Shown here piece after piece: positions 53,501 to 60,346 of a DNA stretch of 64,000 nucleotides. The notes beneath the pieces are model-generated. The model saw nothing but the letters and a program-made list of their open reading frames with translations. It searched no databases and had not been told where the DNA came from. A program made the position numbers and the translations under genes. Source of the stretch: WVYX01 sp039586815 (GTDB lineage: Bacteria > Gemmatimonadota > Gemmatimonadetes > Gemmatimonadales > GWC2-71-9); the NCBI GenBank assembly GCA_039586815.1, contig JBDHJR010000010.1, positions 17,559-81,558 of the forward strand. The letters run 5' to 3'. Each line of letters begins with the position of its first letter. Within the stretch, counting starts at the first letter, position 1.

Positions 53501-53582
53501 ACTGGGGGATCTCAACACCCAGCCTGGCGTGACCTACCTGCGCAAGGTGCGCAACGTGGCGGCGGAAGAGGCGCAGCACTAA
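50532..53582 (+). CDS. actB: Alternative complex III subunit ActB, molybdopterin-oxidoreductase-like iron-sulfur protein
   Basis: A 1016-residue fusion of a molybdopterin-oxidoreductase-like part (B1, about 60-730) and a four-cluster ferredoxin-like part (B2, about 770-1000), peripheral to the membrane and carrying electrons toward ActA/ActE. A twin-arginine signal RRRFLK (residues 16-21) leads to a lipobox-like LSGC (C36). C66, C69, C73 and C101 keep the N-terminal Cys motif of NapA-type enzymes. B2 shows CTGCSACVTAC, CQQCGNAPCEPVC, CVGTRYCSNNC and CTFCVQR plus a later CQQTC. The 33-bp gap after actA and the shared base with actC point to one transcript. Confidence 0.93.
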   Translation: MANGSEAELNGNGMNRRRFLKVLGAAGGGAAALSGCSGDTTDKLIPYLVPPPNQIPGIATWYASTCRECPAGCGVHARVREGRVVKVEGNPESPLNRGRLCARGQASLQGLYNPDRIRGPMAKSTGGEFEPISWDDAIARVSERLQDVTGDLVRFVTGNEAGTFDRLVTEWLTALGSTGRVVYEPFGYEALRHASQQVFGVDQLPRYDFGAARYVVSFGADFLETWLSPVEQARGFAEGHSFRDGSMGRYVHVEPRMSMSGMSADEWIAPRPGSEALLALAMAHVIVNQRLVARPTDTFRVQQLLDAHAPADVAQRTGVAEETIERLAREFVAQPSLAAAGGVGAQHEQAHVTAAAVNVLNYVAGNVGRTVTYGADLNPAGSSSYAELGSLVRTMRNGGVGVLFIHGANPAHAAPGGTDFAGAMERVGFTVSFARFWDETAIHADLVLPDHDPLEQWNDFEPRAGVYALQQPVMQPVFDTRQTGDVLLAVAQVLGGRTGSRLTAQGYKEYLMQGWQRLQRQLRDFRPFDTFWTEALQHGGVWRDAPTRNVRLARSVADLQDAATWSPPQDGFTLVAYPSPVLYDGRGANRPWLQELPDPVTKMTWSTWVEIHPETAAERDIHEGDILEITTPAGTVEAPAYLYPGLRRDVIAMPLGQGHTVFGRYAEGRGANVYGLLSTDVTEFGGFSHYNAAGLRHTGRHEYVPKTEGKSRQMGRGIAQAVTLAALQGGEHGEEHGAHAAPVPEHIEELLDEVQEAQRADTKHGDYAGDMPRWALAVDLSKCTGCSACVTACHAENNIPTVGPELVRRGREMSWIRIERYFEGGEHGEPLESRFLPMMCQQCGNAPCEPVCPVFAAYQTPDGLNGQVYNRCVGTRYCSNNCPYKVRVFNWFDHQEENDPAFAFPDPLHWLLNPDVTVRAKGVMEKCTFCVQRIRGKQDEVQLAGRELVDGEIVTACQQTCPSDAIVFGDLNDPSSRVHQLSGDERSYHVLGDLNTQPGVTYLRKVRNVAAEEAQH

Positions 53583-54937
53583 TGGCGACCATCGCGGAAC
53601 CCGAGCGGACGGCACCGCAGCAGCCGACCTACCACGAGATCACGCGCGACGTCGTGGCGACGCTGGGGCGTCCGTCGCGGACGTACTTCGTGCTGCTCGC
53701 CGTGGTGCTGGCGGTGCTTGCGCTGGGAGGGTTCGCGCTGCTGTGGCAGGTGCGCTGGGGGCTGGGGGTAGCGGGTTACACGCCGCCGGTGCTGTGGGGT
53801 GTGTACATCACGACCTTCGTGTTCTGGGTCGGCATCGCACACTCCGGCACGCTCATCTCGGCCATCCTCTACCTGTTCCGCTCGGCCTGGCGCACGTCGG
53901 TGTACCGGACCGCGGAAGTGATGACCGTGTTCGCCGTGCTCACGGCCGGGCTCTTCCCGCTGATCCACGTCGGCCGGATCTGGTATGCCTACTGGCTGTT
54001 CCCCTACCCCAACCAGCGGCAGCTGTGGGTGAACTTCAAATCACCGCTGCTATGGGACGTGTTCGCCGTGTCGACGTACCTCACGGTGAGCACGCTGTTT
54101 CTCATCGTCGGCCTGGTACCCGACGTTGCCGCGGTGCGGGAGAAGGCCACCGGTTGGCGGCGCAAGCTGTACGAGGTCACCTCACTGGGATGGCGCGGCA
54201 CCGATCAGCAGTGGCGCCACTACATCCGCGCTTACCTCTACCTGGCGGCCCTGGCGACCCCGCTGGTGCTCTCCGTGCACAGCGTGGTGTCGTGGGATTT
54301 CGCCATGTCGATCGTGCCCGGTTGGCACGCCACGATATTCGCCCCCTACTTCGTGGCAGGCGCCATCTATTCCGGCGTGGCGATGGTCGTGACGCTGTTG
54401 GTACCACTGCGCAAGGTGTTCAAGGTGGAGCGGTACATCACTGAGGACCACTTCGAGAACCTAGCGAAGCTGTTGCTGCTCACGGGACTGATCGTCGGGT
54501 ACGCGTACGCCGTCGAGTACTTCATCGCCTGGTATTCCGGCAACCCGTTCGAGCAGGCGTCCTTCTACAACCGGGCGTTCGGCGACTACTGGTGGGCCAC
54601 CTGGACGATGATCATCTGCAACGGCTTCCTGCCGTTGCTGCTGTTCTTCCGCAAGGTGCGGCGCAGCATCCCGGCGCTGTTCGTTCTGTCTCTGTTCGTG
54701 AACCTGGGAATGTGGTTCGAGCGGTTCGTGATCATCGTCGTGTCGCTCTCCTTCGAGTACGAGCCGTACGCGATGGGCCACTACACCCCGACGTGGGTCG
54801 AGTGGTCGATCCTGGCGGGCAGCTTCGCGTGGTTCTTCCTGTGGTTCCTGTTGTTTGCGAAGAACTTCCCGATGGTCTCGATCACCGAGGTGAAGGAGAT
54901 CATACCGATGCCGCGGAGAGCGAGGCCCCGGACATGA
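53582..54937 (+). CDS. actC: Alternative complex III subunit ActC, NrfD-like quinol-oxidising membrane protein
   Basis: A 451-residue NrfD/PsrC-family protein with about ten membrane spans, expected to hold a quinol site and pass electrons to ActB. Aromatic-rich loops such as HVGRIWYAYWLFPYPNQRQLW (near residues 130-150) and WDFAMSIVPGWH (about 239-250) are conserved in this family; the histidine near the first helix bundle is HSGTLIS. The ATG shares a base with the actB stop (TAATG). Confidence 0.94.
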   Translation: MATIAEPERTAPQQPTYHEITRDVVATLGRPSRTYFVLLAVVLAVLALGGFALLWQVRWGLGVAGYTPPVLWGVYITTFVFWVGIAHSGTLISAILYLFRSAWRTSVYRTAEVMTVFAVLTAGLFPLIHVGRIWYAYWLFPYPNQRQLWVNFKSPLLWDVFAVSTYLTVSTLFLIVGLVPDVAAVREKATGWRRKLYEVTSLGWRGTDQQWRHYIRAYLYLAALATPLVLSVHSVVSWDFAMSIVPGWHATIFAPYFVAGAIYSGVAMVVTLLVPLRKVFKVERYITEDHFENLAKLLLLTGLIVGYAYAVEYFIAWYSGNPFEQASFYNRAFGDYWWATWTMIICNGFLPLLLFFRKVRRSIPALFVLSLFVNLGMWFERFVIIVVSLSFEYEPYAMGHYTPTWVEWSILAGSFAWFFLWFLLFAKNFPMVSITEVKEIIPMPRRARPRT

Positions 54938-55440
54938 AGAAGCATCCGGGCGGGATTCTCGCGGCTTACCAGCACGTGGACGCGGCGGCGGGTGCGATCA
55001 AGACGCTGCAGGCGAAGGGGTACACCGACTTCACGGTGTACACACCGGTGCCCAACGTGGAGATAGCCCAGGCGGTGGGGCACAAGGTGAGTCCGGTGCG
55101 GCTGTGGACGCTGCTGGGCGGACTCTTGGGATGCGCCACCGGCTTCGCATTGACGCTGTGGATGTCGTACGACTGGCCGCTGGTGGTGGGCGGCAAGCCC
55201 GTCGGCTCGGTGATCCCCTATGTAGTGATCGCCTTCGAGCTGACCATCCTGTTCGGCGCGGGCGCGACGATCCTGGGCCTGATATTCCACTCCTGGCGCA
55301 CCCGGCAGCTCGGCGCCTACGACGGGCGCTTCACCGACGACCAGGTCGGGATCTTCGTGGCCTGTCCGGTCGAGCGGCGTCCGGCGGTGGAAGAGCTGCT
55401 GCGCCACTCGGGTGCGGTGGAGGTGCGCGTTGAGACGTAG
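54934..55440 (+). CDS. actD: Alternative complex III subunit ActD (DUF3341)
   Basis: A 168-residue protein with an N-terminal soluble segment (GILAAYQHVDAAAGAIKTL), two central membrane spans (about 52-72 and 87-112) and a C-terminal cytosolic domain, the known ActD plan. It packs against ActC/ActF in the complex and has no cofactor motif. ATGA overlap with actC; the next gene starts inside its end. Confidence 0.93.
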   Translation: MKKHPGGILAAYQHVDAAAGAIKTLQAKGYTDFTVYTPVPNVEIAQAVGHKVSPVRLWTLLGGLLGCATGFALTLWMSYDWPLVVGGKPVGSVIPYVVIAFELTILFGAGATILGLIFHSWRTRQLGAYDGRFTDDQVGIFVACPVERRPAVEELLRHSGAVEVRVET

Positions 55441-55984
55441 ACTCGCCCTCGCCGTGGTCGCCGTCGCGCTGCTTGCCAGCGCGTGCACCCGGGAGCAGTG
55501 GCACCGCTTCCCGAGCCCCGACGACCTCATCGCGGCTGTGCCGTGGTTCGCGGTGATGCACCGCGGCATAGCGATCCAGCCGTACAAGATGCCGCGCCAG
55601 CCGGTGGAGGGAACGGTACCGGTGACGGGCATCGAGGTGGTGCCGCCGGCAATCCCGCAGAACCGGTCGGCGCTCGATCGGCTGGCCAACCCCGTGCAGC
55701 GCACCGCCTCTAGCATGGAGCGCGGCCGCGACCGCTACGACATTTACTGTGGGCTGTGCCACGGAGCCGAGGGTCGGGGTGACGGACCGGTGGCACCCGC
55801 GCTGGCCAACGTGGTGCGCGACCTGATGGAGCAGCGACAGGTCGACAACAGCGACGGCTGGATCTACGGAACGATTACCAACGGCTTCGGGGCGCTGATG
55901 CCGGAATACGGCAGCAAGCTCAGCCCGGAAGATCGTTGGCACATAGTCAACTACGTACGGCTGCTGCAGGGGGCGGCACAGTGA
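55430..55984 (+). CDS. actE: Alternative complex III subunit ActE, monohaem cytochrome c lipoprotein
   Basis: A 184-residue lipoprotein with box ASAC (C19) and one haem site CGLCH (residues 107-111); M157 in LMPEY is the likely axial ligand. It is the periplasmic cytochrome c subunit that can hand electrons to an oxidase or soluble carrier. The TTG at 55430 is selected because GGAGG stands 6 bases before it and gives an RRR-rich lipoprotein signal; the GTG at 55412 lacks such a site. It overlaps actD by 11 bases and actF by 4 (GTGA). Confidence 0.93.
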   Translation: MRRRLALAVVAVALLASACTREQWHRFPSPDDLIAAVPWFAVMHRGIAIQPYKMPRQPVEGTVPVTGIEVVPPAIPQNRSALDRLANPVQRTASSMERGRDRYDIYCGLCHGAEGRGDGPVAPALANVVRDLMEQRQVDNSDGWIYGTITNGFGALMPEYGSKLSPEDRWHIVNYVRLLQGAAQ

Positions 55985-57237
55985 GCTCGGGCATCCGCGA
56001 CGGCGATCTCTACGACCGCGGCGCGAACGCTCCGGCGCGTGGGATGCTCCTGCTGGGGACCCTGCTCGCCGTGCTCGGGATGGGGTGGTTCGTTGTGCTC
56101 GCCAACGGTGACGATCCGGCGCGGGCATGGCGCATGTTCCACGTGAACTTCCTGTTCTTCACCGGGGTCTCGCTCGGAGCCATAGTCTTCGCCGCCACGC
56201 AGAAGATCACCAAGGGTGTGTGGTCCGGGCCGGTCATACGATTTGCAGAAGCTGCGGTGGCGTTCCTGCCCGTCGCGCTGGTGTGCTTCGTGATCCTGTT
56301 CCTCGGGCGAAACGAGCTGTTCCCCTGGATCGAGCACCCGACTCCGGCGCGGGGCCAGTGGCTCACGGTGTGGTGGGTGTTCTGGCGGGATCTGATCGCG
56401 CTCGTCGTGCTCTTGGCAGTGGCAGTGGCCCTGGTCTACAACGACTTGAAGCCGGACGTGGCGGAGCTGCGCGACCAGGTGTCAGGGTGGAAGCGAGCCC
56501 TGTATGACCGTATGGCGGCGGGGTATACCGGCCTGCAGAATGACAGGGAGCGAATCGAGCGGCGGCTGAGCCGCCTGGCCGTAGCGTTCTGCCTGTTGTA
56601 TGCCTGGCTCTTCTCCCTGATCGCGTTCGACCTCGTCATGTCACTCGCTCCGTACTGGATCAGCAACTTGTTCGGCGCGTTCTTCTTCATGGGTGCGGTG
56701 CTCACGGGACTCACCATGCTGGGGCTGATGACGGTGTATTGGCGCCGCCGGCTCGGTCTGGGCGACGTGATCGGCCGGCAGCAGTTCCACGACCTCGGCA
56801 AGCTGGTCTTCGGCTTCTCGGTCTTCTGGGCCTACCTGGTGTACAGCCAGTTGCTGGTGATCTGGTACGGCAACCTGCGTGAGGAAACGTCGTTCGTCTT
56901 CTACCGGCTGTGGGGAGATTGGCAGCCCCTCTCGATAATGGTCGGGCTCATGGTGTTCCTGATTCCCTTCTGGGGCTTGATCTGGGTGAAGTCGAAGGTG
57001 ACGGCGTTCACGTTCAGCCTGTTCCTGCTGATCAGCTTCCTGGGAGTGTGGCTGGAGCGCTACCTGCTGGTGCAGCCTTCCCTCACGGAGCACGTGCCCC
57101 GAATCGGACTGCCGGAGGTCGGGATCTCCCTCGGGTTCCTGGGGTTGTTTCTGCTGGCGTACGGGCTGTTCGCGCGTACGTTCCCGATGGTGAGCCCGCG
57201 CCTCACCGCCCAGGCCGAGGCGACCGGTCACCACTAG
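55981..57237 (+). CDS. actF: Alternative complex III subunit ActF, NrfD-like membrane protein
   Basis: A 418-residue paralogue of ActC with about ten membrane spans, lacking obvious cofactor ligands; in known complexes ActF lies opposite ActC and is thought to contribute to proton translocation. Features include FHVNFLFFTGVSLGAI and SYIAFDLVMSLAPYWISN-like spans near residues 45 and 220. GTG start at 55981 with an aggggg purine tract upstream. It closes the act operon; no cytochrome oxidase gene follows in the window. Confidence 0.92.
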   Translation: MSSGIRDGDLYDRGANAPARGMLLLGTLLAVLGMGWFVVLANGDDPARAWRMFHVNFLFFTGVSLGAIVFAATQKITKGVWSGPVIRFAEAAVAFLPVALVCFVILFLGRNELFPWIEHPTPARGQWLTVWWVFWRDLIALVVLLAVAVALVYNDLKPDVAELRDQVSGWKRALYDRMAAGYTGLQNDRERIERRLSRLAVAFCLLYAWLFSLIAFDLVMSLAPYWISNLFGAFFFMGAVLTGLTMLGLMTVYWRRRLGLGDVIGRQQFHDLGKLVFGFSVFWAYLVYSQLLVIWYGNLREETSFVFYRLWGDWQPLSIMVGLMVFLIPFWGLIWVKSKVTAFTFSLFLLISFLGVWLERYLLVQPSLTEHVPRIGLPEVGISLGFLGLFLLAYGLFARTFPMVSPRLTAQAEATGHH

Positions 57238-57267
57238 CCGTTTGCGGCCGTCAGGCGAAGCTTGAAG

Positions 57268-57287
57268 TGGGGCCCCGCGGGGCCCCA
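57268..57287. terminator. Strong palindrome after actF, probable terminator
   Basis: A perfect 20-bp palindrome (half-site tggggccccg) lies 30 bases after the actF stop and is followed by attt. The stem is very GC-rich; the short T run makes it a moderate terminator candidate. It also lies 20 bases before the next start codon, so it may act as an attenuator of the AhpD-like gene. Confidence 0.5.
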
Positions 57288-57307
57288 TTTGACACCATGG
57301 AGCTGCA

Positions 57308-57661
57308 ATGCCAGAAGCCGACCAGCGTCTCGAAGCCTTCCGCCACTTCCGTGAAAAGATGAACGCGGCCATCCACGATGCGGGGAACCTCACCATCAAC
57401 CGCTTCTTCGCCCTGGACTCGCGTGCCTACGAGTCGGGTGCCCTCGACGCCAAGACGAAGGAGTTGATGGGTCTCACGGCCTCCATGGTGCTGCGCTGCG
57501 ATGACTGCATCACCTACCATCTGATTCGCTGCCGCGAGGAGGGTGCCACGACCGACGAGTTGTTCGAAGCGTTCTCCGTGGCGCTGGTGGTGGGCGGTTC
57601 GATCGTGATTCCGCACTTACGCCGCGCCGTTGCGACCCTGGAGGAGTTGCCCGCGTCGTGA
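57308..57661 (+). CDS. AhpD-like / carboxymuconolactone decarboxylase family protein
   Basis: A 117-residue all-helical protein. The redox motif CDDCITYH (CxxC followed by a conserved His) marks it as AhpD-like, possibly a thiol-dependent peroxidase partner. The GGSIVIPH loop and overall length fit. GGAG five bases before the ATG at 57308. It is joined to xdhC by a GTGA overlap. Confidence 0.9.
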   Translation: MPEADQRLEAFRHFREKMNAAIHDAGNLTINRFFALDSRAYESGALDAKTKELMGLTASMVLRCDDCITYHLIRCREEGATTDELFEAFSVALVVGGSIVIPHLRRAVATLEELPAS

Positions 57662-58689
57662 GCGAGCGTGCCTTGGTGTGGCGCGCTGCCAGCGAGCTGG
57701 CGGGGGCCGGCGCGGCCGGCGCTCTGGCCACGGTGTCGAGTCAGCGCGGTTCGCTGCCCATGGCTCGCGACGCCAAGCTGCTGGTCGCGCAGGATGGCCG
57801 CAGCTGGGGCACTGTGGGTGGCGGATGCACCGAGGCCGACGTGGCGGAGCAGGCGCTGGCCGTGGCGCGGAGCGGCGCGCCGAGCTTCGTGCGACACACA
57901 CTCAACGCGGATCTGGCGGGCGACGTGGGTCTCTCATGTGGTGGAACGGTGGAGCTGTTCCTCGAGCCCGTCGTTGCCACCCCCGAGATGGCGGCGCTCT
58001 ACGGCGCGCTGGCCGATGCGGCGGAGCACCGCGTGGGCGGGACCGTCCTGACCGCCGTGGACTGGAGTGGAGGACCGCGCAAGGAGGCGCGCATCGGAGA
58101 CGAGCTGGTGCGGGTAGGTGCGCCGTTCGAGTTCGAGCCGGGTACCGCTGCGCAGTCCCTTGCCGCGGCCCACGTGGACCAGGGGCTGGGCGCGCTGGTC
58201 GAGCCGCTGCAGCGTGTGCCGCGCGTCGTGATCTTTGGCGCGGGCCACGTGGGGCGGGCGATCTCCAAGGTCGCGGCTGAGGCCGGCTTCTACGTGGTGA
58301 TCACCGATGACCGGGAGGAATTCGCCGACCCCGATCGCCTGCCGTGGGCGCACGAGGTGATCGCCGCAGATTTCCGCTCGGTGCTCGACAGGCTCTCCCT
58401 GGATGCCGACGACTACGTGCTGGCAGCGACGCGGGGGCACAGCTACGACGCGGAGGTGGTGGAGCGCACCGCGACCTCGCCGGCGCGCTACGTGGGGATG
58501 CTGGGCAGCGCGCGCAAGCGCGCCGTGGTTTTCGAGGCGCTGGAGCGTGCCGGCGTGCCGCGCGAGGCGCTGCAGCGGGTGCGGGTTCCGATCGGCGAGG
58601 ACATCGGCGCCGACACCCCGGCGGAGATCGCCGTGTCGGTCGTCGCCGAGCTGATCAGAGTACGCCGGACGGGAGAGACCGCCGGCTAG
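57658..58689 (+). CDS. xdhC: XdhC/CoxI family protein for molybdenum hydroxylase maturation
   Basis: A 343-residue protein of the family that binds molybdenum cofactor and helps insert or sulfurate it into xanthine dehydrogenase-type enzymes. The N-terminal XdhC/CoxI domain includes GTVGGGCTEADV and LSCGGTVEL; the C-terminal Rossmann domain begins VIFGAGHVGRAIS and ends IGADTPAEIAVSVVAELI. No molybdenum hydroxylase gene is in the window. The CTAG at its end contains its own stop and that of the convergent anti-sigma gene. Confidence 0.91.
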   Translation: MSERALVWRAASELAGAGAAGALATVSSQRGSLPMARDAKLLVAQDGRSWGTVGGGCTEADVAEQALAVARSGAPSFVRHTLNADLAGDVGLSCGGTVELFLEPVVATPEMAALYGALADAAEHRVGGTVLTAVDWSGGPRKEARIGDELVRVGAPFEFEPGTAAQSLAAAHVDQGLGALVEPLQRVPRVVIFGAGHVGRAISKVAAEAGFYVVITDDREEFADPDRLPWAHEVIAADFRSVLDRLSLDADDYVLAATRGHSYDAEVVERTATSPARYVGMLGSARKRAVVFEALERAGVPREALQRVRVPIGEDIGADTPAEIAVSVVAELIRVRRTGETAG

Positions 58690-59849
58690 GGCAGCTGCTC
58701 GAGCAGCGCCCGCAGGGAGTCGGGCGGCAGGTTGCCGCGCAACGTCAGCACGAAGTCCCCCCGGCGCAGTGTCACCGATGCTCCTTCCACTTGCGAGGCG
58801 GGCTCGTTCATCGCCATCAGCTCGTCGCGGTCACCCACGGCATCCTCGGCCTCAGGCATTTCCGTAGTCCGCTCCTGCATCAGCACCACTGCCTCACCCG
58901 ACTCGAGCTGCTGCACCAGCTGCACCGCGGCACGGTCGGGCTCGGCGGGCACGAGGTATGCCACAACCTCGGCTCCGGGTAGCGGTGTGACGGCACCACC
59001 CAGCCGCTCGTTTGCGGTTGCCTCGTCGGCCACGCGCCACTCAGTGCCTTCTCCAGCCCCACCGAGGACCTCGTCCAGGCGGATCCCGGCGGCGGCGAAT
59101 GCGTCGTGTGCCGCCTTGCTCTCGCTCTGTGCCTGTTCAATCGAGTCCGCCTGGGCGATTGCTCCTCTCCCACGCGCCGCGGCAGCGGCCGGCGCTGCGG
59201 GGGTAGCCACCCCAGCGGCGGGCTGCTGCTCCACGTCGGCCTCCGCCATCTTGGCGCGCGCCTCCTCGGCTTCGGCCCGCGCATCGAGAGGCACACCTTC
59301 CTCCGGCACAGTCTCTGACTTGAGCACGGCCGGGGGCGCCGGCTCGTCACGCCGCTGCGCGCGTCCGGCTTCCACCCGACCTTCGCGCGTGGGCGCCTGC
59401 GCCAGCGTGCGCTCCGGCGCATCCGCCTCGGGCTCGGCAATCTGCTCGGCTAGTTGGAGGACCGCGCTATCCGCCATGGCGAAGCCTGGCTGCTGAGCCG
59501 GTCGCTCGCCGAAGCCCAGTGTCCCCCGCGCGATCCAGCCCACGCCGACGGCGAGCACGATGGTTGCCGCCCACCCCAGTGCGGTGAGCCGGTTGAGGCG
59601 GAACACGCGGCGCCGCGCCTCCACCGCTCGGGAACGCGCGACGACCTGCTCGAACGGCGGAGGTGTTACGCGCGCGGGCCCAGAGCCACTCAGGATTGCC
59701 GCGCTGCGATCGCGCAGCGCACGAGCCTGCTCCAGCCGGTCGCGGCACTCGGCACAGCCTTCGAGGTGCTGCTCGAGGCCGGACCGCTCCGCACCGGCGG
59801 TCTCGCCGTCGAGGTAGGCGTGCAGCAGTCCCTCATCGATGTGCGACAT
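58686..59849 (-). CDS. Membrane anti-sigma factor with zinc-finger domain
   Basis: A 387-residue single-span protein. The cytosolic N terminus has the zf-HC2 motif HxxxCxxC (H28, C32, C35), followed by a helical linker, one membrane span (about 87-107) and a long periplasmic Ala/Glu/Pro-rich domain of ~270 residues. It overlaps the ECF sigma gene by 17 bases and should hold that sigma factor inactive until an envelope signal releases it. The periplasmic part has no recognisable sensor domain. Confidence 0.88.
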   Translation of the reverse strand: MSHIDEGLLHAYLDGETAGAERSGLEQHLEGCAECRDRLEQARALRDRSAAILSGSGPARVTPPPFEQVVARSRAVEARRRVFRLNRLTALGWAATIVLAVGVGWIARGTLGFGERPAQQPGFAMADSAVLQLAEQIAEPEADAPERTLAQAPTREGRVEAGRAQRRDEPAPPAVLKSETVPEEGVPLDARAEAEEARAKMAEADVEQQPAAGVATPAAPAAAAARGRGAIAQADSIEQAQSESKAAHDAFAAAGIRLDEVLGGAGEGTEWRVADEATANERLGGAVTPLPGAEVVAYLVPAEPDRAAVQLVQQLESGEAVVLMQERTTEMPEAEDAVGDRDELMAMNEPASQVEGASVTLRRGDFVLTLRGNLPPDSLRALLEQLP

Positions 59850-60336
59850 CTTCGTCCTCCAGCGCTCCGTACGCCTCCACCAGGCGGCGGCGCGCCCGTG
59901 CGAGCGTCGTGCCGACCGCCCCCTTCGAGAGTCCGCTCTCCGCGGCGATCTCGTCGTAGTTGAGCCCCGCGTCCCACAGCAACAGCACGTCGCGATCCCG
60001 ATCGCTTAGCTGGTTCAGCGCCTCGCGCACCTGCTCCATCCGCTGCCGCCGGTCCAGCTCCTCGGCCGGATCGGGCGCCGATTCCCCCGCTGCCTCCGAT
60101 TTCAGCAGCGTCAGGTGCTTGCGGCGTCGGATGGCCGTCCTGGCCTCGTCCCGTGCGAGGTTGCCGGCCACGGTGAAGAGCCATGCCTTCGGGTTCTCCG
60201 GCTCGTGATCGAGAGCGCGCACGAACACCTCCTGTGCCAGGTCCTTCGCCCGGTCCGCATCCCACACCTTGCGGTGCAGGAAACGGACCAGGTCCTCGAA
60301 GGTCGTTCGGTACACTTCCGCCCAGTCGACGCTCAC
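59833..60336 (-). CDS. ECF RNA polymerase sigma factor
   Basis: A 167-residue sigma-70 family factor with region 2 (FLHRKVWDADRAKDLAQEVFVRAL, split as read here) and region 4 (LNYDEIAAESGLSKGAVGTTLARARRRL, likewise), separated by a charged linker. The GTG at 60336 is 10 bases after the stop of the VIT/VWA gene. Together with the overlapping anti-sigma gene it forms a regulatory pair; the VIT/VWA protein gene upstream in the same transcript may be a target or a partner. Confidence 0.92.
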   Translation of the reverse strand: MSVDWAEVYRTTFEDLVRFLHRKVWDADRAKDLAQEVFVRALDHEPENPKAWLFTVAGNLARDEARTAIRRRKHLTLLKSEAAGESAPDPAEELDRRQRMEQVREALNQLSDRDRDVLLLWDAGLNYDEIAAESGLSKGAVGTTLARARRRLVEAYGALEDEDVAHR

Positions 60337-60346
60337 GCCGTCCAGT

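Noticed and set aside
50532..53582. Interpretation of ActB as a nitrate reductase or formate dehydrogenase
   Set aside because: The gene order with pentahaem ActA, two NrfD-like proteins, DUF3341 and a monohaem cytochrome is that of alternative complex III, in which this domain is not a molybdenum enzyme.
52029..53615. Minus-strand open frame of 528 codons across actB
   Set aside because: Same reason: it mirrors the coding strand of actB and has no recognisable motif or ribosome site.
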